Source of the DNA: an uncultured Eubacteriales bacterium
GTDB taxonomy: Bacteria > Bacillota > Clostridia > Oscillospirales > Acutalibacteraceae
DNA: 21,849 nucleotides
Assembly: GCA_900316925.1 (NCBI GenBank)
Contig: ONEU01000111.1
Span: 1 to 21,849, forward strand
Reading direction: 5' to 3'
Positions 7,753 through 15,502 of this stretch are shown in pieces. A model generated the notes under the pieces. The model ran no database searches and was not told the DNA's origin. It saw only the letters and a program-made list of their open reading frames with translations. The translations under genes and the position numbers were made by a program. Position 1 is the stretch's first letter. Each line of letters opens with the position of its first letter.

Positions 7753-8999
7753 GCAGCATATTATTGATCCTGACACAGAAATATCCCTATGCGAACGGTG
7801 AGTCGTTTCTGGCCAATGAACTGGAGTACATCCCCGACAGATTTGATGAGATCGTGATCTATCCCATGCTGATCTGCAAGCAGGATGACTGCCTCGAATG
7901 GAAGTACCGGAAGCCGTTGGATCAAAGGATCAGCGTCATCCGGGGAACCGAATTTTATCGGAAGAGAAATATCCTACGCCATGCACTCCGCTCTGTCTTT
8001 TCAAAGGATTTCTGGCGGGAGCTGAACCATTTGGGAAAAGAGAAGAGACTGACAGCAGGGAATCTGAAATTGCTGCTGCTGTATATGATGCGGTGCCGTT
8101 ATGGAGAAAGAGTCGTCTGCCGGAACGTCTTTCGCAGGCTTTCTCCGGCGGATACGGTGTCGGTTTATTCGTACTGGATGGATTATGACGCCTATACTGC
8201 CTGCCTGCTGAAAAGAAAATACTCTCAAAGCATCACTTCCTGCATCACCCGCTGCCACAGAGGTGATCTGTATGAAGAAGCGGCACGGGGCGGCTATCTT
8301 CCCATGAGAAGAGTGATCCTGACGGAAACGGACAGGATCTGTTCTATCTCGGACGACGGTCTTTGTTATCTCCGCAGACGCTATCCGGCGTGGATCAGGG
8401 ATAATCTTTCCGTCAGCCGTCTGGGTACACCGGATTACGGAATGGCAGTACCGGCTGACCGGGACAGTCTCAGGGTTGTATCCTGCTCGTGGGTGCGGAA
8501 GGTAAAAAGAGTGCAGCTGATTGCGGGAGCGCTGAAAGCCGTGAATTTCCGGGTCAGCTGGACGCATTACGGCAGCGGCCCCGAAATGGATGCACTGGAA
8601 GAGGCTGTCAGAAGCATCAACAATCCTGCCGTTGAATGCTGTCTGCGGGGAGAATGCCGCAATGAGGAGGTTCTCCGGGAGTACCGTCAACATGGGTACC
8701 AGGTGTTCATCAATGTGTCGGAGCATGAGGGGGTACCCGTTTCGATCATGGAGGCAATGTCCTTCGGGATGATCGTTATCGCAACGGATGTGGGCGGGAC
8801 AAGAGAACTGATCGAAGAAGGCAGGAACGGCTATCTGCTTGAAAAAGATGCTGCAGGAGAGCAGCTGGCCGAGAGATTAAAACAGCTCTCCCTGAAATCC
8901 CGTGAAGAGCTTGCGGCCATGTCAGCGCGTTCCAGAGAAATCTGGAGAGAAAAATATGCCGCACAGACGAACTATCCTGCATTTTATGAGTATTTGTAA
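7749..8999 (+). CDS. Glycosyltransferase family 4
   Basis: A 416-residue GT-B transferase. The N-terminal strand is SILLILTQKYPYANGESFL with a LANELEYIP segment, typical of GT4 enzymes of exopolysaccharide loci. The C-terminal domain has VSCSWVRKVKRVQLIAGAL (around 240-260), THYGSGPEMDALEE, and the E-x7-E donor site EHEGVPVSIMEAM at 325-337, followed by GGTRELIEEGRNGYLL. There is no signal peptide or membrane helix, so it should work at the cytoplasmic face. The ATG overlaps the stop of the preceding acyltransferase (ATGA), with GAGGAA inside that gene as the ribosome binding site. Donor and acceptor are not predictable. Confidence 0.87.
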   Translation: MSSILLILTQKYPYANGESFLANELEYIPDRFDEIVIYPMLICKQDDCLEWKYRKPLDQRISVIRGTEFYRKRNILRHALRSVFSKDFWRELNHLGKEKRLTAGNLKLLLLYMMRCRYGERVVCRNVFRRLSPADTVSVYSYWMDYDAYTACLLKRKYSQSITSCITRCHRGDLYEEAARGGYLPMRRVILTETDRICSISDDGLCYLRRRYPAWIRDNLSVSRLGTPDYGMAVPADRDSLRVVSCSWVRKVKRVQLIAGALKAVNFRVSWTHYGSGPEMDALEEAVRSINNPAVECCLRGECRNEEVLREYRQHGYQVFINVSEHEGVPVSIMEAMSFGMIVIATDVGGTRELIEEGRNGYLLEKDAAGEQLAERLKQLSLKSREELAAMSARSREIWREKYAAQTNYPAFYEYL

Positions 9000-9010
9000 T
9001 GGAGCAGTCT

Positions 9011-10459
9011 ATGAAGAAAATCGTCAGCTGGGTCATCAAAAACTTAATACTCATCCTGTCCTTGTCAGAATCGGTTTTCCTGCTTTTCTGTCACAGACCC
9101 ATGCGTGAGGGATTGGATGACTGTATCTTCTTACTGCCCCTGACGGTATTTGTCTGCTTTCTGGCAGCAGGGCAGATTTACCGGTACCATCGCTCAGGAA
9201 TCGGATTGAAGATCTTTTACGCACTGATCGTCATCCGCTACCTGGTGCTTCCCTTTACGATTTATCTGTCCTATGGAGAAACAGACTACTATATGTCGTC
9301 AGCAGTATCCCCGTCCTCCTATCATGTTGCCGTTCTGGTGATGTGCATTGAGTTGATCATAGCGGTGGCGGTGATCGCAAGGTATTACCCCCGGGTCTAC
9401 CGGCTCACTTCCGTCAGACAGCAGCCGCTTCCGAAGCCGCCCAAAACCATTACGCCTGCCGGCTGGATGGTCCTTGCGTTTCTGTTCATCATTGTCCTGA
9501 TACGGATCAATTATGTGATCCCTTCAATGAATATCATCCTGTTCAAGCATTCCGACGCCAATGCGGGGGTATGGTATGAGGATATTATCATCAGCTGTAT
9601 CAAAGCGTTTTTATTTGCCGGTTTCATGCAGTACGTTATGAATCACAAAAGCAGTACCCATCAGCTGCTGTACTACCTGATCGCCGTTCTGCTGGCATTT
9701 CTCAATTTCGGAATGTACTTTGGCAGTAACCGCGCCTACATCGTGATGACGCTGATTGCTACCCTGACGATCTACTTTTATGTCTATCCGGAGTACAGAA
9801 AAATATCCGCCATTGTTCTGGTGCCGGCAGGATTATTCTGCGTGGCGACCATGTTTGTCAATAAACAGTTTGGTGAGTCGTTGTCTTCGTTTTCCGTTAC
9901 CCAATTAAGTGCGAAGAAGATTTCCAATCTGATTGAGCTTTACGTGGGAGGTCCCTGGAACTACGCTTCCGGATTTGAAGCGACGGTGGGAAGATATCTC
10001 CCTGATCTCGGCATGATGACAGCAAGTACGATCAATAAGTTCGCATTGGCAAATATCCCCGGGTTCAGGTGGCTGCGGGGGATTGAATCAGGCTGCGGGA
10101 GCTGTTATCCCGGCAGTTCATACGCCTGGGAAGTGTATCAGAGCAGTATGGGACGATATGGGAACAGCCAGATCCTGTCCGGCCCTATGGAGATACTGAT
10201 GATCTTCGGACGTGCGGCCGGATGGCTCCTGAGTGTTGTCTACCAGTTTGTAGCGGTAAGACTATTGATCAAAGCGGACTGTATTGAGAAAACCGTTCTT
10301 GATGTCAAGGCAAAATACTTATTTGCCTGGTTGGGGATCATGCTGGGGATGCATTGGTGTTACAGTCCGCTGCTGTTATTATGGATCTGGAGCAAATTTG
10401 CGTTATTCTACGGGCTGATTTTACTTGTCAATAACAGGATCGTGATCAAAGTAAGGTAA
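9011..10459 (+). CDS. wzy: Oligosaccharide repeat-unit polymerase (Wzy-like membrane protein)
   Basis: A 482-residue polytopic membrane protein. By composition it has about ten to twelve hydrophobic segments, for example near the N-terminus, around IFLLPLTVFVCFLAAG, MVLAFLFIIVLI, LLYYLIAVLLAFLNF, VLVPAGLFCVATMF and a cluster in the last 100 residues. A long polar stretch of roughly 120 residues (from about 285) lies before the last cluster, as expected of the large outer loop of Wzy proteins. No enzyme motif is expected, because Wzy families share topology rather than sequence. Its place between glycosyltransferases and the flippase supports polymerisation of lipid-linked repeat units outside the membrane. 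The ATG at 9011 is preferred over that at 8999 because GGAG (9001-9004) sits six bases ahead of it. A ligase would be the alternative, less likely here. Confidence 0.75.
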   Translation: MKKIVSWVIKNLILILSLSESVFLLFCHRPMREGLDDCIFLLPLTVFVCFLAAGQIYRYHRSGIGLKIFYALIVIRYLVLPFTIYLSYGETDYYMSSAVSPSSYHVAVLVMCIELIIAVAVIARYYPRVYRLTSVRQQPLPKPPKTITPAGWMVLAFLFIIVLIRINYVIPSMNIILFKHSDANAGVWYEDIIISCIKAFLFAGFMQYVMNHKSSTHQLLYYLIAVLLAFLNFGMYFGSNRAYIVMTLIATLTIYFYVYPEYRKISAIVLVPAGLFCVATMFVNKQFGESLSSFSVTQLSAKKISNLIELYVGGPWNYASGFEATVGRYLPDLGMMTASTINKFALANIPGFRWLRGIESGCGSCYPGSSYAWEVYQSSMGRYGNSQILSGPMEILMIFGRAAGWLLSVVYQFVAVRLLIKADCIEKTVLDVKAKYLFAWLGIMLGMHWCYSPLLLLWIWSKFALFYGLILLVNNRIVIKVR

Positions 10460-10485
10460 AACAACAAGAGTGAGGAACTGAAAAC

Positions 10486-11661
10486 ATGAGAATTGCCATC
10501 ATTTCACCCGGCAGGCTTCCTGTTCCCGCAGTGAAGGGAGGAGCCGTTGAGAGCCTGATTGATACGTTTGCGGCAATGGCGCAGGCGGACAGTAACGCGC
10601 CGCAGGTGGATATTTTCAGCGTTAATGACAGCATTGATGCGGTCAGGGAGTTTTCCGACAATCATATCCGATACTACCAGATGCCCTGTACGGACAGACC
10701 GGAGAGCTTCGGACTGCGGATCAGGCGCCGTTTCCGTCCGGAGGCGCCCTATCAGGAGTTTATCCGCTTTTTTTGCGGGTACCTGAAAAGGGAAGAGTAT
10801 GATGCGGTCATTATCGAGAACAGACCGGTTTTTGTCGCTGCGGCTGCCCGGGCGACAAGGGCAGGAATCCATTTACATCTGCATAATGAGAATCTGTTCG
10901 CTTTGAGACACTATGGCAATCTTCTGCCGAAGCGCTGTCAGTCGATCATCACTGTCAGCCGCTATATCAAAGACGTTGTTGACAGAGCACTTCCCGCAGC
11001 GCATACCGTCGTTTTGCATAATGGTATCCCCGCCAAGTCCTTTGCGAGGATTACGGAGCCGGTCAAAAAAGAAGAGATCAGAAAGAAATACGGCATTGAC
11101 AGGGATGCCTTTGTCATCTGCTATACCGGACGGTTATGCCGTGAAAAGGGAGTGCTGGAGTTAGTCAGAGCCTTTTCGCTGCTCAACGAAGAAAAAAATA
11201 TGGTACTGGTCATTATCGGTTCTGCCTGGTTCGGAACGGACGTTTCCGATCCTTATGTAGAGAAGGTGAAGGCGGAAGTCCGGCATTGTCGGAATCGGAT
11301 CGTCTTCACAGGATATCTCGATCACGCAGCAGTAGCGGAGATCGAGGGGATAGCCGATGTGGCTGTTCTGCCCTCCATCTGGGACGATCCGTTACCGCTG
11401 GCAGTCCTTGAAGCCATGGCGTCAGGCTTGCCGGTGATTACCACCCATGCGGGAGGGATTCCCGAAATGTGCACCCCAGATACGGGTTTCTTGCTGGAAA
11501 GAGATGAACGTCTCTCCGACAACATTGCCGGGCGTCTTGTGACATTGAAAAATGATCCTCTGCTGTGCGCTGAAATGGGGCAGAAGGCAAGAAAACGCGT
11601 GGAAGATTATTTTTCCGCCGGGCAGTATTATCGACAGTTTATGCAGATCATCAAACAATAA
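10486..11661 (+). CDS. Glycosyltransferase family 4
   Basis: A 391-residue GT-B transferase. It begins MRIAIISPGRLPVPAVKGGAVE, with the glycine-rich GGAVE acceptor-side loop (about 18-22) common in GT4. The middle has LHLHNENLFALRHYG and ITVSRYIKD. The donor domain shows ICYTGRLCREKGVLELVRAF and the E-x7-E-like site SIWDDPLPLAVLEAM (297-311), where the first Glu of the usual pair is Asp (300 or 301). GGIPEMCTPDTGFLL follows, as usual. It lies 26 bases after the polymerase gene and 12 bases before the flippase gene. A GAGG ahead of the ATG supports the start. The substrate is not predictable. Confidence 0.88.
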   Translation: MRIAIISPGRLPVPAVKGGAVESLIDTFAAMAQADSNAPQVDIFSVNDSIDAVREFSDNHIRYYQMPCTDRPESFGLRIRRRFRPEAPYQEFIRFFCGYLKREEYDAVIIENRPVFVAAAARATRAGIHLHLHNENLFALRHYGNLLPKRCQSIITVSRYIKDVVDRALPAAHTVVLHNGIPAKSFARITEPVKKEEIRKKYGIDRDAFVICYTGRLCREKGVLELVRAFSLLNEEKNMVLVIIGSAWFGTDVSDPYVEKVKAEVRHCRNRIVFTGYLDHAAVAEIEGIADVAVLPSIWDDPLPLAVLEAMASGLPVITTHAGGIPEMCTPDTGFLLERDERLSDNIAGRLVTLKNDPLLCAEMGQKARKRVEDYFSAGQYYRQFMQIIKQ

Positions 11662-11673
11662 TGAGGGATCGGG

Positions 11674-13239
11674 ATGGCAAAAAGCAGAACAGAAAATTCG
11701 ATACGGAACACAGGATTTGCTCTGTTGGGTCAGGCCTCCGCCATTATTCTGAGTTTTATCACCAGAACGGTATTCATTCAGAACCTTGGCGCCTCTTACC
11801 TGGGGATCAACGGTCTGTTTACCAATATTCTGTCGGTTTTATCCTTCGCGGAACTGGGCTTCGGTACGGCCATCATCTATGCTATGTACAAGCCTCTGGC
11901 GGAAAACGATCAGAAACAGATTGCTGCCCTGATGCATTTCTACTCCCGGATTTACAGGTTCGTCGGTATCTTTGTTCTGACGGCGGGCTGCTGTCTGATT
12001 CCCGTCCTGCCGTTTCTGGTCGGTGATGTATCCGGCATCCCGCCTGATCTCCCGCCGCTCTGGGTAGTCTACCTGCTGTTTCTTCTGAATTCTTCCGCAA
12101 GCTATTTCTTTAATTACAAACGCTCCATTATTCTTGCCAGTCAGAACGGACATATTGATTCGCTAAATACACTGACCTTCAATCTTCTGCGCAATGTGCT
12201 GCAGATTGTTGTCATTCTGGTCTGGAATGCCTATATCCTGTTCTTGGTGGTACAGATACTCTGCACATTTTTGGGGAATGTCTGTATATCCGTCAAAGCC
12301 GATAAGCTGTTCCCGTATTTGAAGGAACACCGGAACGAAAAGCTGGACAAAAAATCACTTCGCTCCATCCTGAAAAATGTCCTTGCGATGGCCTGTCACA
12401 AGTTAGGCTCCGTGGTGGTAAGCGGTACGGACAATATCCTGATTTCCATGTTTGTGGGTGTGGCAGCAACCGGTTATTATTCCAATTACACATTGGTGAC
12501 AAGCACGGTCAGAAGCTTTTATCTGCAGCTTTTTTCTCCGGTCACCGCCAGCGTGGGGAATCTTGTTGCCGAAAAATCCAGTGAGGAATCTTACCTGTTT
12601 TTTAAAAAGCTCCTTTTTATCAATGCCTATATTGCTGTCTTCTGCACGACCTGTCTTACCACATTGATCAATCCGTTTATCGCCGTGCTGTGGGGCAGCG
12701 AGTATGAGTTCCCGTTTTATATTGTCGCTTTTCTGATGCTCAATTTTTTTGTTACCTGTATGCGGCAATCCTCCTGTATGTTCATTGATGCAAGCGGGCT
12801 TTTCTGGCAGGTCAGATGGAAGTCCGTTTTAGAAGCGGTCATCAATCTGGCGGCTTCGGTACTACTTGCCAGGACTTTTCATCTCGGTATTTTCGGTGTT
12901 GTGGCAGGGACGACGATCAGCACACTGACAACCAATTTCTGGTGGGAACCCTATGCGGTCTTCAAATATGCGTTTGGCAAGAAGCTTCGGTATTATTTTG
13001 CAGATTATCTGAAATATGCGCTGCCGATGTTCCTGGTGATTGCTGTTACCATGCTTGCCGAATACTATCTGCCCGTCACGTTATGGGCGTTTCTGTTACG
13101 CTGTGTCATCTCGGCAGTCATCCCGGTGGCAATGATGTATGTCTTTTTCCATCATACGTCAGAATATCGGTATATGCTGTCACTCGTCAGAACGGTCCTG
13201 AAAAAGCTGTCAAAAGGCAGGACAAAACAGCACCCATAA
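11674..13239 (+). CDS. wzx: Lipid-linked repeat-unit flippase (Wzx, polysaccharide transporter family)
   Basis: A 521-residue integral membrane protein of the MOP/MATE-like polysaccharide transporter superfamily. It should move undecaprenyl-diphosphate-linked repeat units across the cytoplasmic membrane for the Wzy-like polymerase. The N-terminus (ENSIRNTGFALLGQASAII, then FIQNLGASYLGINGLF and ELGFGTAIIYAMYKPLAEND) is typical of the Firmicute capsule Wzx branch. About 12-14 hydrophobic segments follow, with a basic stretch in the middle (KEHRNEKLDKKSLRSILKN) as the cytoplasmic loop between the two halves. GAGGG six bases before the ATG supports the start. It is the last gene of the + strand operon and ends three bases before a strong hairpin terminator. 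Flippase assignment is firm at family level; substrate is inferred. Confidence 0.9.
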   Translation: MAKSRTENSIRNTGFALLGQASAIILSFITRTVFIQNLGASYLGINGLFTNILSVLSFAELGFGTAIIYAMYKPLAENDQKQIAALMHFYSRIYRFVGIFVLTAGCCLIPVLPFLVGDVSGIPPDLPPLWVVYLLFLLNSSASYFFNYKRSIILASQNGHIDSLNTLTFNLLRNVLQIVVILVWNAYILFLVVQILCTFLGNVCISVKADKLFPYLKEHRNEKLDKKSLRSILKNVLAMACHKLGSVVVSGTDNILISMFVGVAATGYYSNYTLVTSTVRSFYLQLFSPVTASVGNLVAEKSSEESYLFFKKLLFINAYIAVFCTTCLTTLINPFIAVLWGSEYEFPFYIVAFLMLNFFVTCMRQSSCMFIDASGLFWQVRWKSVLEAVINLAASVLLARTFHLGIFGVVAGTTISTLTTNFWWEPYAVFKYAFGKKLRYYFADYLKYALPMFLVIAVTMLAEYYLPVTLWAFLLRCVISAVIPVAMMYVFFHHTSEYRYMLSLVRTVLKKLSKGRTKQHP

Positions 13240-13241
13240 AA

Positions 13242-13275
13242 AAATATGCAGGAGGAGCGTTCCGCCTGCATATTT
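13242..13275. terminator. Bidirectional hairpin terminator between convergent genes
   Basis: A perfect 11-base inverted repeat, AAATATGCAGG at 13242-13252 and CCTGCATATTT at 13265-13275, encloses a 12-base loop in which further pairing (GGAG with TTCC, across one mismatch) is possible. Read on the - strand, the stem is followed by a run of seven T bases (the A run at 13238-13244), a good intrinsic terminator for the SGNH gene. Read on the + strand, only the TATTT of the stem itself follows, so it is a weaker terminator for the wzx operon. It sits 3 bases from the wzx stop and about 50 bases from the end of the - strand gene. Confidence 0.85.
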
Positions 13276-13324
13276 CCAACACACAGAACGATCCGCCCTC
13301 AGAGGCAGATGCTCTGCTTTGTGA

Positions 13325-15160
13325 TTATAAACTTTTCAGCCAGTTCTCAATGAAGGTGCTCTGGTATTCATGTGCTTTCAGATTGGGGTGCTGGTTGGAA
13401 GAGGATACCTCAAAGGCTGCCGTCCGCAGTTCTCTTGCCCGCTGACAAAGCCCCAGCGAGGAAGCTCTGCCGAAAATGACAGGAACCTTGTCATCTCCCA
13501 TCATGTCGAGATACGGGATTCCCCATTTGAGGGCACATTCTCTGACAGCGTTTCGGTAGGGGGCGGCACAGGATTCCGTAATCACGATACCGATCTTGGC
13601 ATAGGGATGGTGCTCGATCAGGTATTCCAGCACCATGTTCCAAGCGCCGTAAAAGGTGGTATTTTCAGAATCGCTGATGGTGCCGAGATAGGTATGGTTT
13701 GCGTCATTGATGCCGAACCATAGGGTGATATAATCGGCATCATCGGGAATGCTGGCGTAACGCTGATACGAAAAGGGCGTTTTGTACCCGATACTCTGCT
13801 GACCGTCAACATATTCTTTGGTCAGTGCCATAGTGGTGCCGCATTTTGCTTCGTTGACCAGCGTCATGCAGTTTCTTTTGGCAATGTGCCAGGGATATGT
13901 CTTGTAACAATGCATTTCGGGATCATACGCATCGGAATTAGTATGCGTATTTCCGTTTCTGTCCGTATAGCCTGTGAAGTCACCCTCTGTGAAGCTGTCG
14001 CCGCAGGCAACCCATTTCTTTCCGAACAAGGGACTGTGGGACAGGTGGTTCAATAAGCTGTCCGTCTCACTTCTGGTATAAATCATCGGCACCGTCAATG
14101 CGGTGATCTGCATATAGTTTGTCAGGGGCTGACTGATATCCGGAAAAGCGTAGGTGTTTTCAGCTCTGGTAGTGAATAAGCGGGCATATTTTCCTGAGAG
14201 AGCCGCTGATGACTGCGGTGTCAGGAACTGGTGACGGATCTTCTGATGATTCTCGTCGTACAGGATGATACCGACGTTATAGCCTTCCGCTGCCGTCACG
14301 GTAACAGACTGATAATCCGTTACTGTCAGGTAACCGACGGTTCTAATGAAGTGAGCATCCTCGATATTTTCGAGGGTATTGAGATCAATACGGCCGTATT
14401 CCATTGTGGGCAGAAGCGTCGTGGTGCATCCGGTCAGATTTCCGAAATCCGTATCGATCCGGCTGACCTGATTCTCCAGACTTCTGACGGAGGAATCAAG
14501 GGCGTAATCCCCCTGACGCACAGCCTTGATCCTGAGATCGTGGCTGTTGACGGACTGAATGAAGATTTTCATTTTCGCCCCCTGGCTCTGGGAAACCGTC
14601 AGGGTATTCCCGGCAACAATATAGGAGTACGAAAGATACTGATCGTCTGCGTCAAGGAATACGACACAGGAATTTTGCGCCGGGAGGATATCCAAAGATT
14701 GATACCCGGTCAGATCAATATTCTGAGCCGTTCTCCGAAAATTGTTATCTTCTATCGGCGTTCCGTTGGACGGACTGAAACGGCCGGGTTCCATTGCCGG
14801 GTAGAACCAGCTCTCCCTGCCCAATGCCATATTCAGATCAAACAACTGGCTCCTGACAGCCGTCCCCGCACAGGTGTAGGTATTGCCGTCAGTCCCCATG
14901 CGGATATCCACCAGTTCACTATTGCCTTCCGTAGCACTCTGATTGGCGATGATCGTGTCAATTCTGTGATGGAGGGCAGTCGTTTCATTGTCGATCTGCT
15001 CTTCAAAATCGTTGCTGACCGTCAGAATACGCTGACGGATGTCAGTCGTATCGGAGGTCATTCTTTCTTCGAGCACATCCACACGGTGATTGGTCTGCTC
15101 ATAGGCCATGTGCTCGGTGCTGGGGGTAACGATGGTTGCGTTAATCGTATGGTAATCCAT
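13325..15160 (-). CDS. Phage baseplate/tail-like protein with C-terminal SGNH/GDSL hydrolase domain
   Basis: A 611-residue protein without signal peptide. Residues 1-75 are polar with coiled-coil character (HRVDVLEERM, NDFEEQIDNET, HHRIDTIIA). Then comes a segment near 83-106 (LVDIRMGTDGNTY...GTAVRSQL) of a kind common in Firmicute phage baseplate and tail-fibre proteins. Two similar beta-rich units follow at about 120-215 and 250-345. Residues 378-611 are an SGNH hydrolase: GDSFTEG (Ser 389 nucleophile), NEAKCG (Gly 441), FGIND (Asn 485) and QHPN (His 591). The Asp expected three residues before His 591 is Ser 588. Such domains cleave ester bonds, often of acetylated glycans. The ATG directly follows the stop of the small upstream gene, with AAAGGA as ribosome binding site. 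It opposes every other gene here and has no phage neighbours beyond that small gene. The hydrolase call is firm; phage origin is well supported; the substrate is unknown. Confidence 0.83.
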   Translation of the reverse strand: MDYHTINATIVTPSTEHMAYEQTNHRVDVLEERMTSDTTDIRQRILTVSNDFEEQIDNETTALHHRIDTIIANQSATEGNSELVDIRMGTDGNTYTCAGTAVRSQLFDLNMALGRESWFYPAMEPGRFSPSNGTPIEDNNFRRTAQNIDLTGYQSLDILPAQNSCVVFLDADDQYLSYSYIVAGNTLTVSQSQGAKMKIFIQSVNSHDLRIKAVRQGDYALDSSVRSLENQVSRIDTDFGNLTGCTTTLLPTMEYGRIDLNTLENIEDAHFIRTVGYLTVTDYQSVTVTAAEGYNVGIILYDENHQKIRHQFLTPQSSAALSGKYARLFTTRAENTYAFPDISQPLTNYMQITALTVPMIYTRSETDSLLNHLSHSPLFGKKWVACGDSFTEGDFTGYTDRNGNTHTNSDAYDPEMHCYKTYPWHIAKRNCMTLVNEAKCGTTMALTKEYVDGQQSIGYKTPFSYQRYASIPDDADYITLWFGINDANHTYLGTISDSENTTFYGAWNMVLEYLIEHHPYAKIGIVITESCAAPYRNAVRECALKWGIPYLDMMGDDKVPVIFGRASSLGLCQRARELRTAAFEVSSSNQHPNLKAHEYQSTFIENWLKSL

Positions 15161-15502
15161 CTAATCATCCTTTCTTGAGATACTTTGTTTGATAATGAAT
15201 TGGTCGGGGATGGTGATATGGTAAAACTCACCGTTCTCCCGCTGGAGACCAACATCATAATAGTATGTGCCGACGGGCAGATCGGTTTCTTCCGGCGTCA
15301 GTTCAAAGCCGTAGTTTCCCTCAAACTCACGGTCAGCGGTGATGACCTTCCGGATCAGCACTTCTGCGGCATCCGTTTCCATGCTGTCCCGCACAGTGAA
15401 GATCAGCTGATCGGTATCTTCCAGTAACACGGGATGGTGCTGGTCGTCGGAAAGATTGATCCTGCCATAGAAGGTGGATGCCCTTCTGATGATAATAAAC
15501 AC
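15161..15502 (-). CDS. Small Ig-like phage baseplate-type protein (BppU N-domain-like)
   Basis: A 113-residue protein, all-beta by its pattern. After FYGRINLSDD it has QLIFTVRDS (32-40), then a charged strand pair, then LPVGTYYYDVGLQRENGEFYHI (75-96) and a final IPDQFII strand. The L.aGTYYYDv.l...g..y pattern is typical of small Ig-like phage baseplate proteins of the BppU N-terminal-domain kind in Firmicute phages. The frame is open to 15682, but the real start is taken as the GTG at 15500-15502 (read on the - strand), because AGAAAGGAG lies 7 bases before it and conserved-looking sequence begins there. Its stop abuts the ATG of the SGNH gene, so the two are co-transcribed and probably work together. 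No signal peptide. Without flanking phage genes its job here is unknown. Confidence 0.72.
   Translation of the reverse strand: MFIIIRRASTFYGRINLSDDQHHPVLLEDTDQLIFTVRDSMETDAAEVLIRKVITADREFEGNYGFELTPEETDLPVGTYYYDVGLQRENGEFYHITIPDQFIIKQSISRKDD

Noticed and set aside
7180..8726. Long - strand open frames (for example 7180-7536 and 8001-8726) under the acyltransferase and GT4 genes
   Set aside because: Antisense shadows with no recognisable motifs; the + strand genes explain the region fully.
14231..15178. A 315-codon open frame on the + strand opposite the SGNH gene
   Set aside because: It is antisense to a protein with clear catalytic motifs and coherent domains, its translation matches no family pattern, and the - strand gene has the better start and ribosome binding site.
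13325..15502. A complete prophage
   Set aside because: Only two tail-like genes are present; both flanks are polysaccharide genes, and no integrase, terminase, capsid, holin or attachment repeats were seen.
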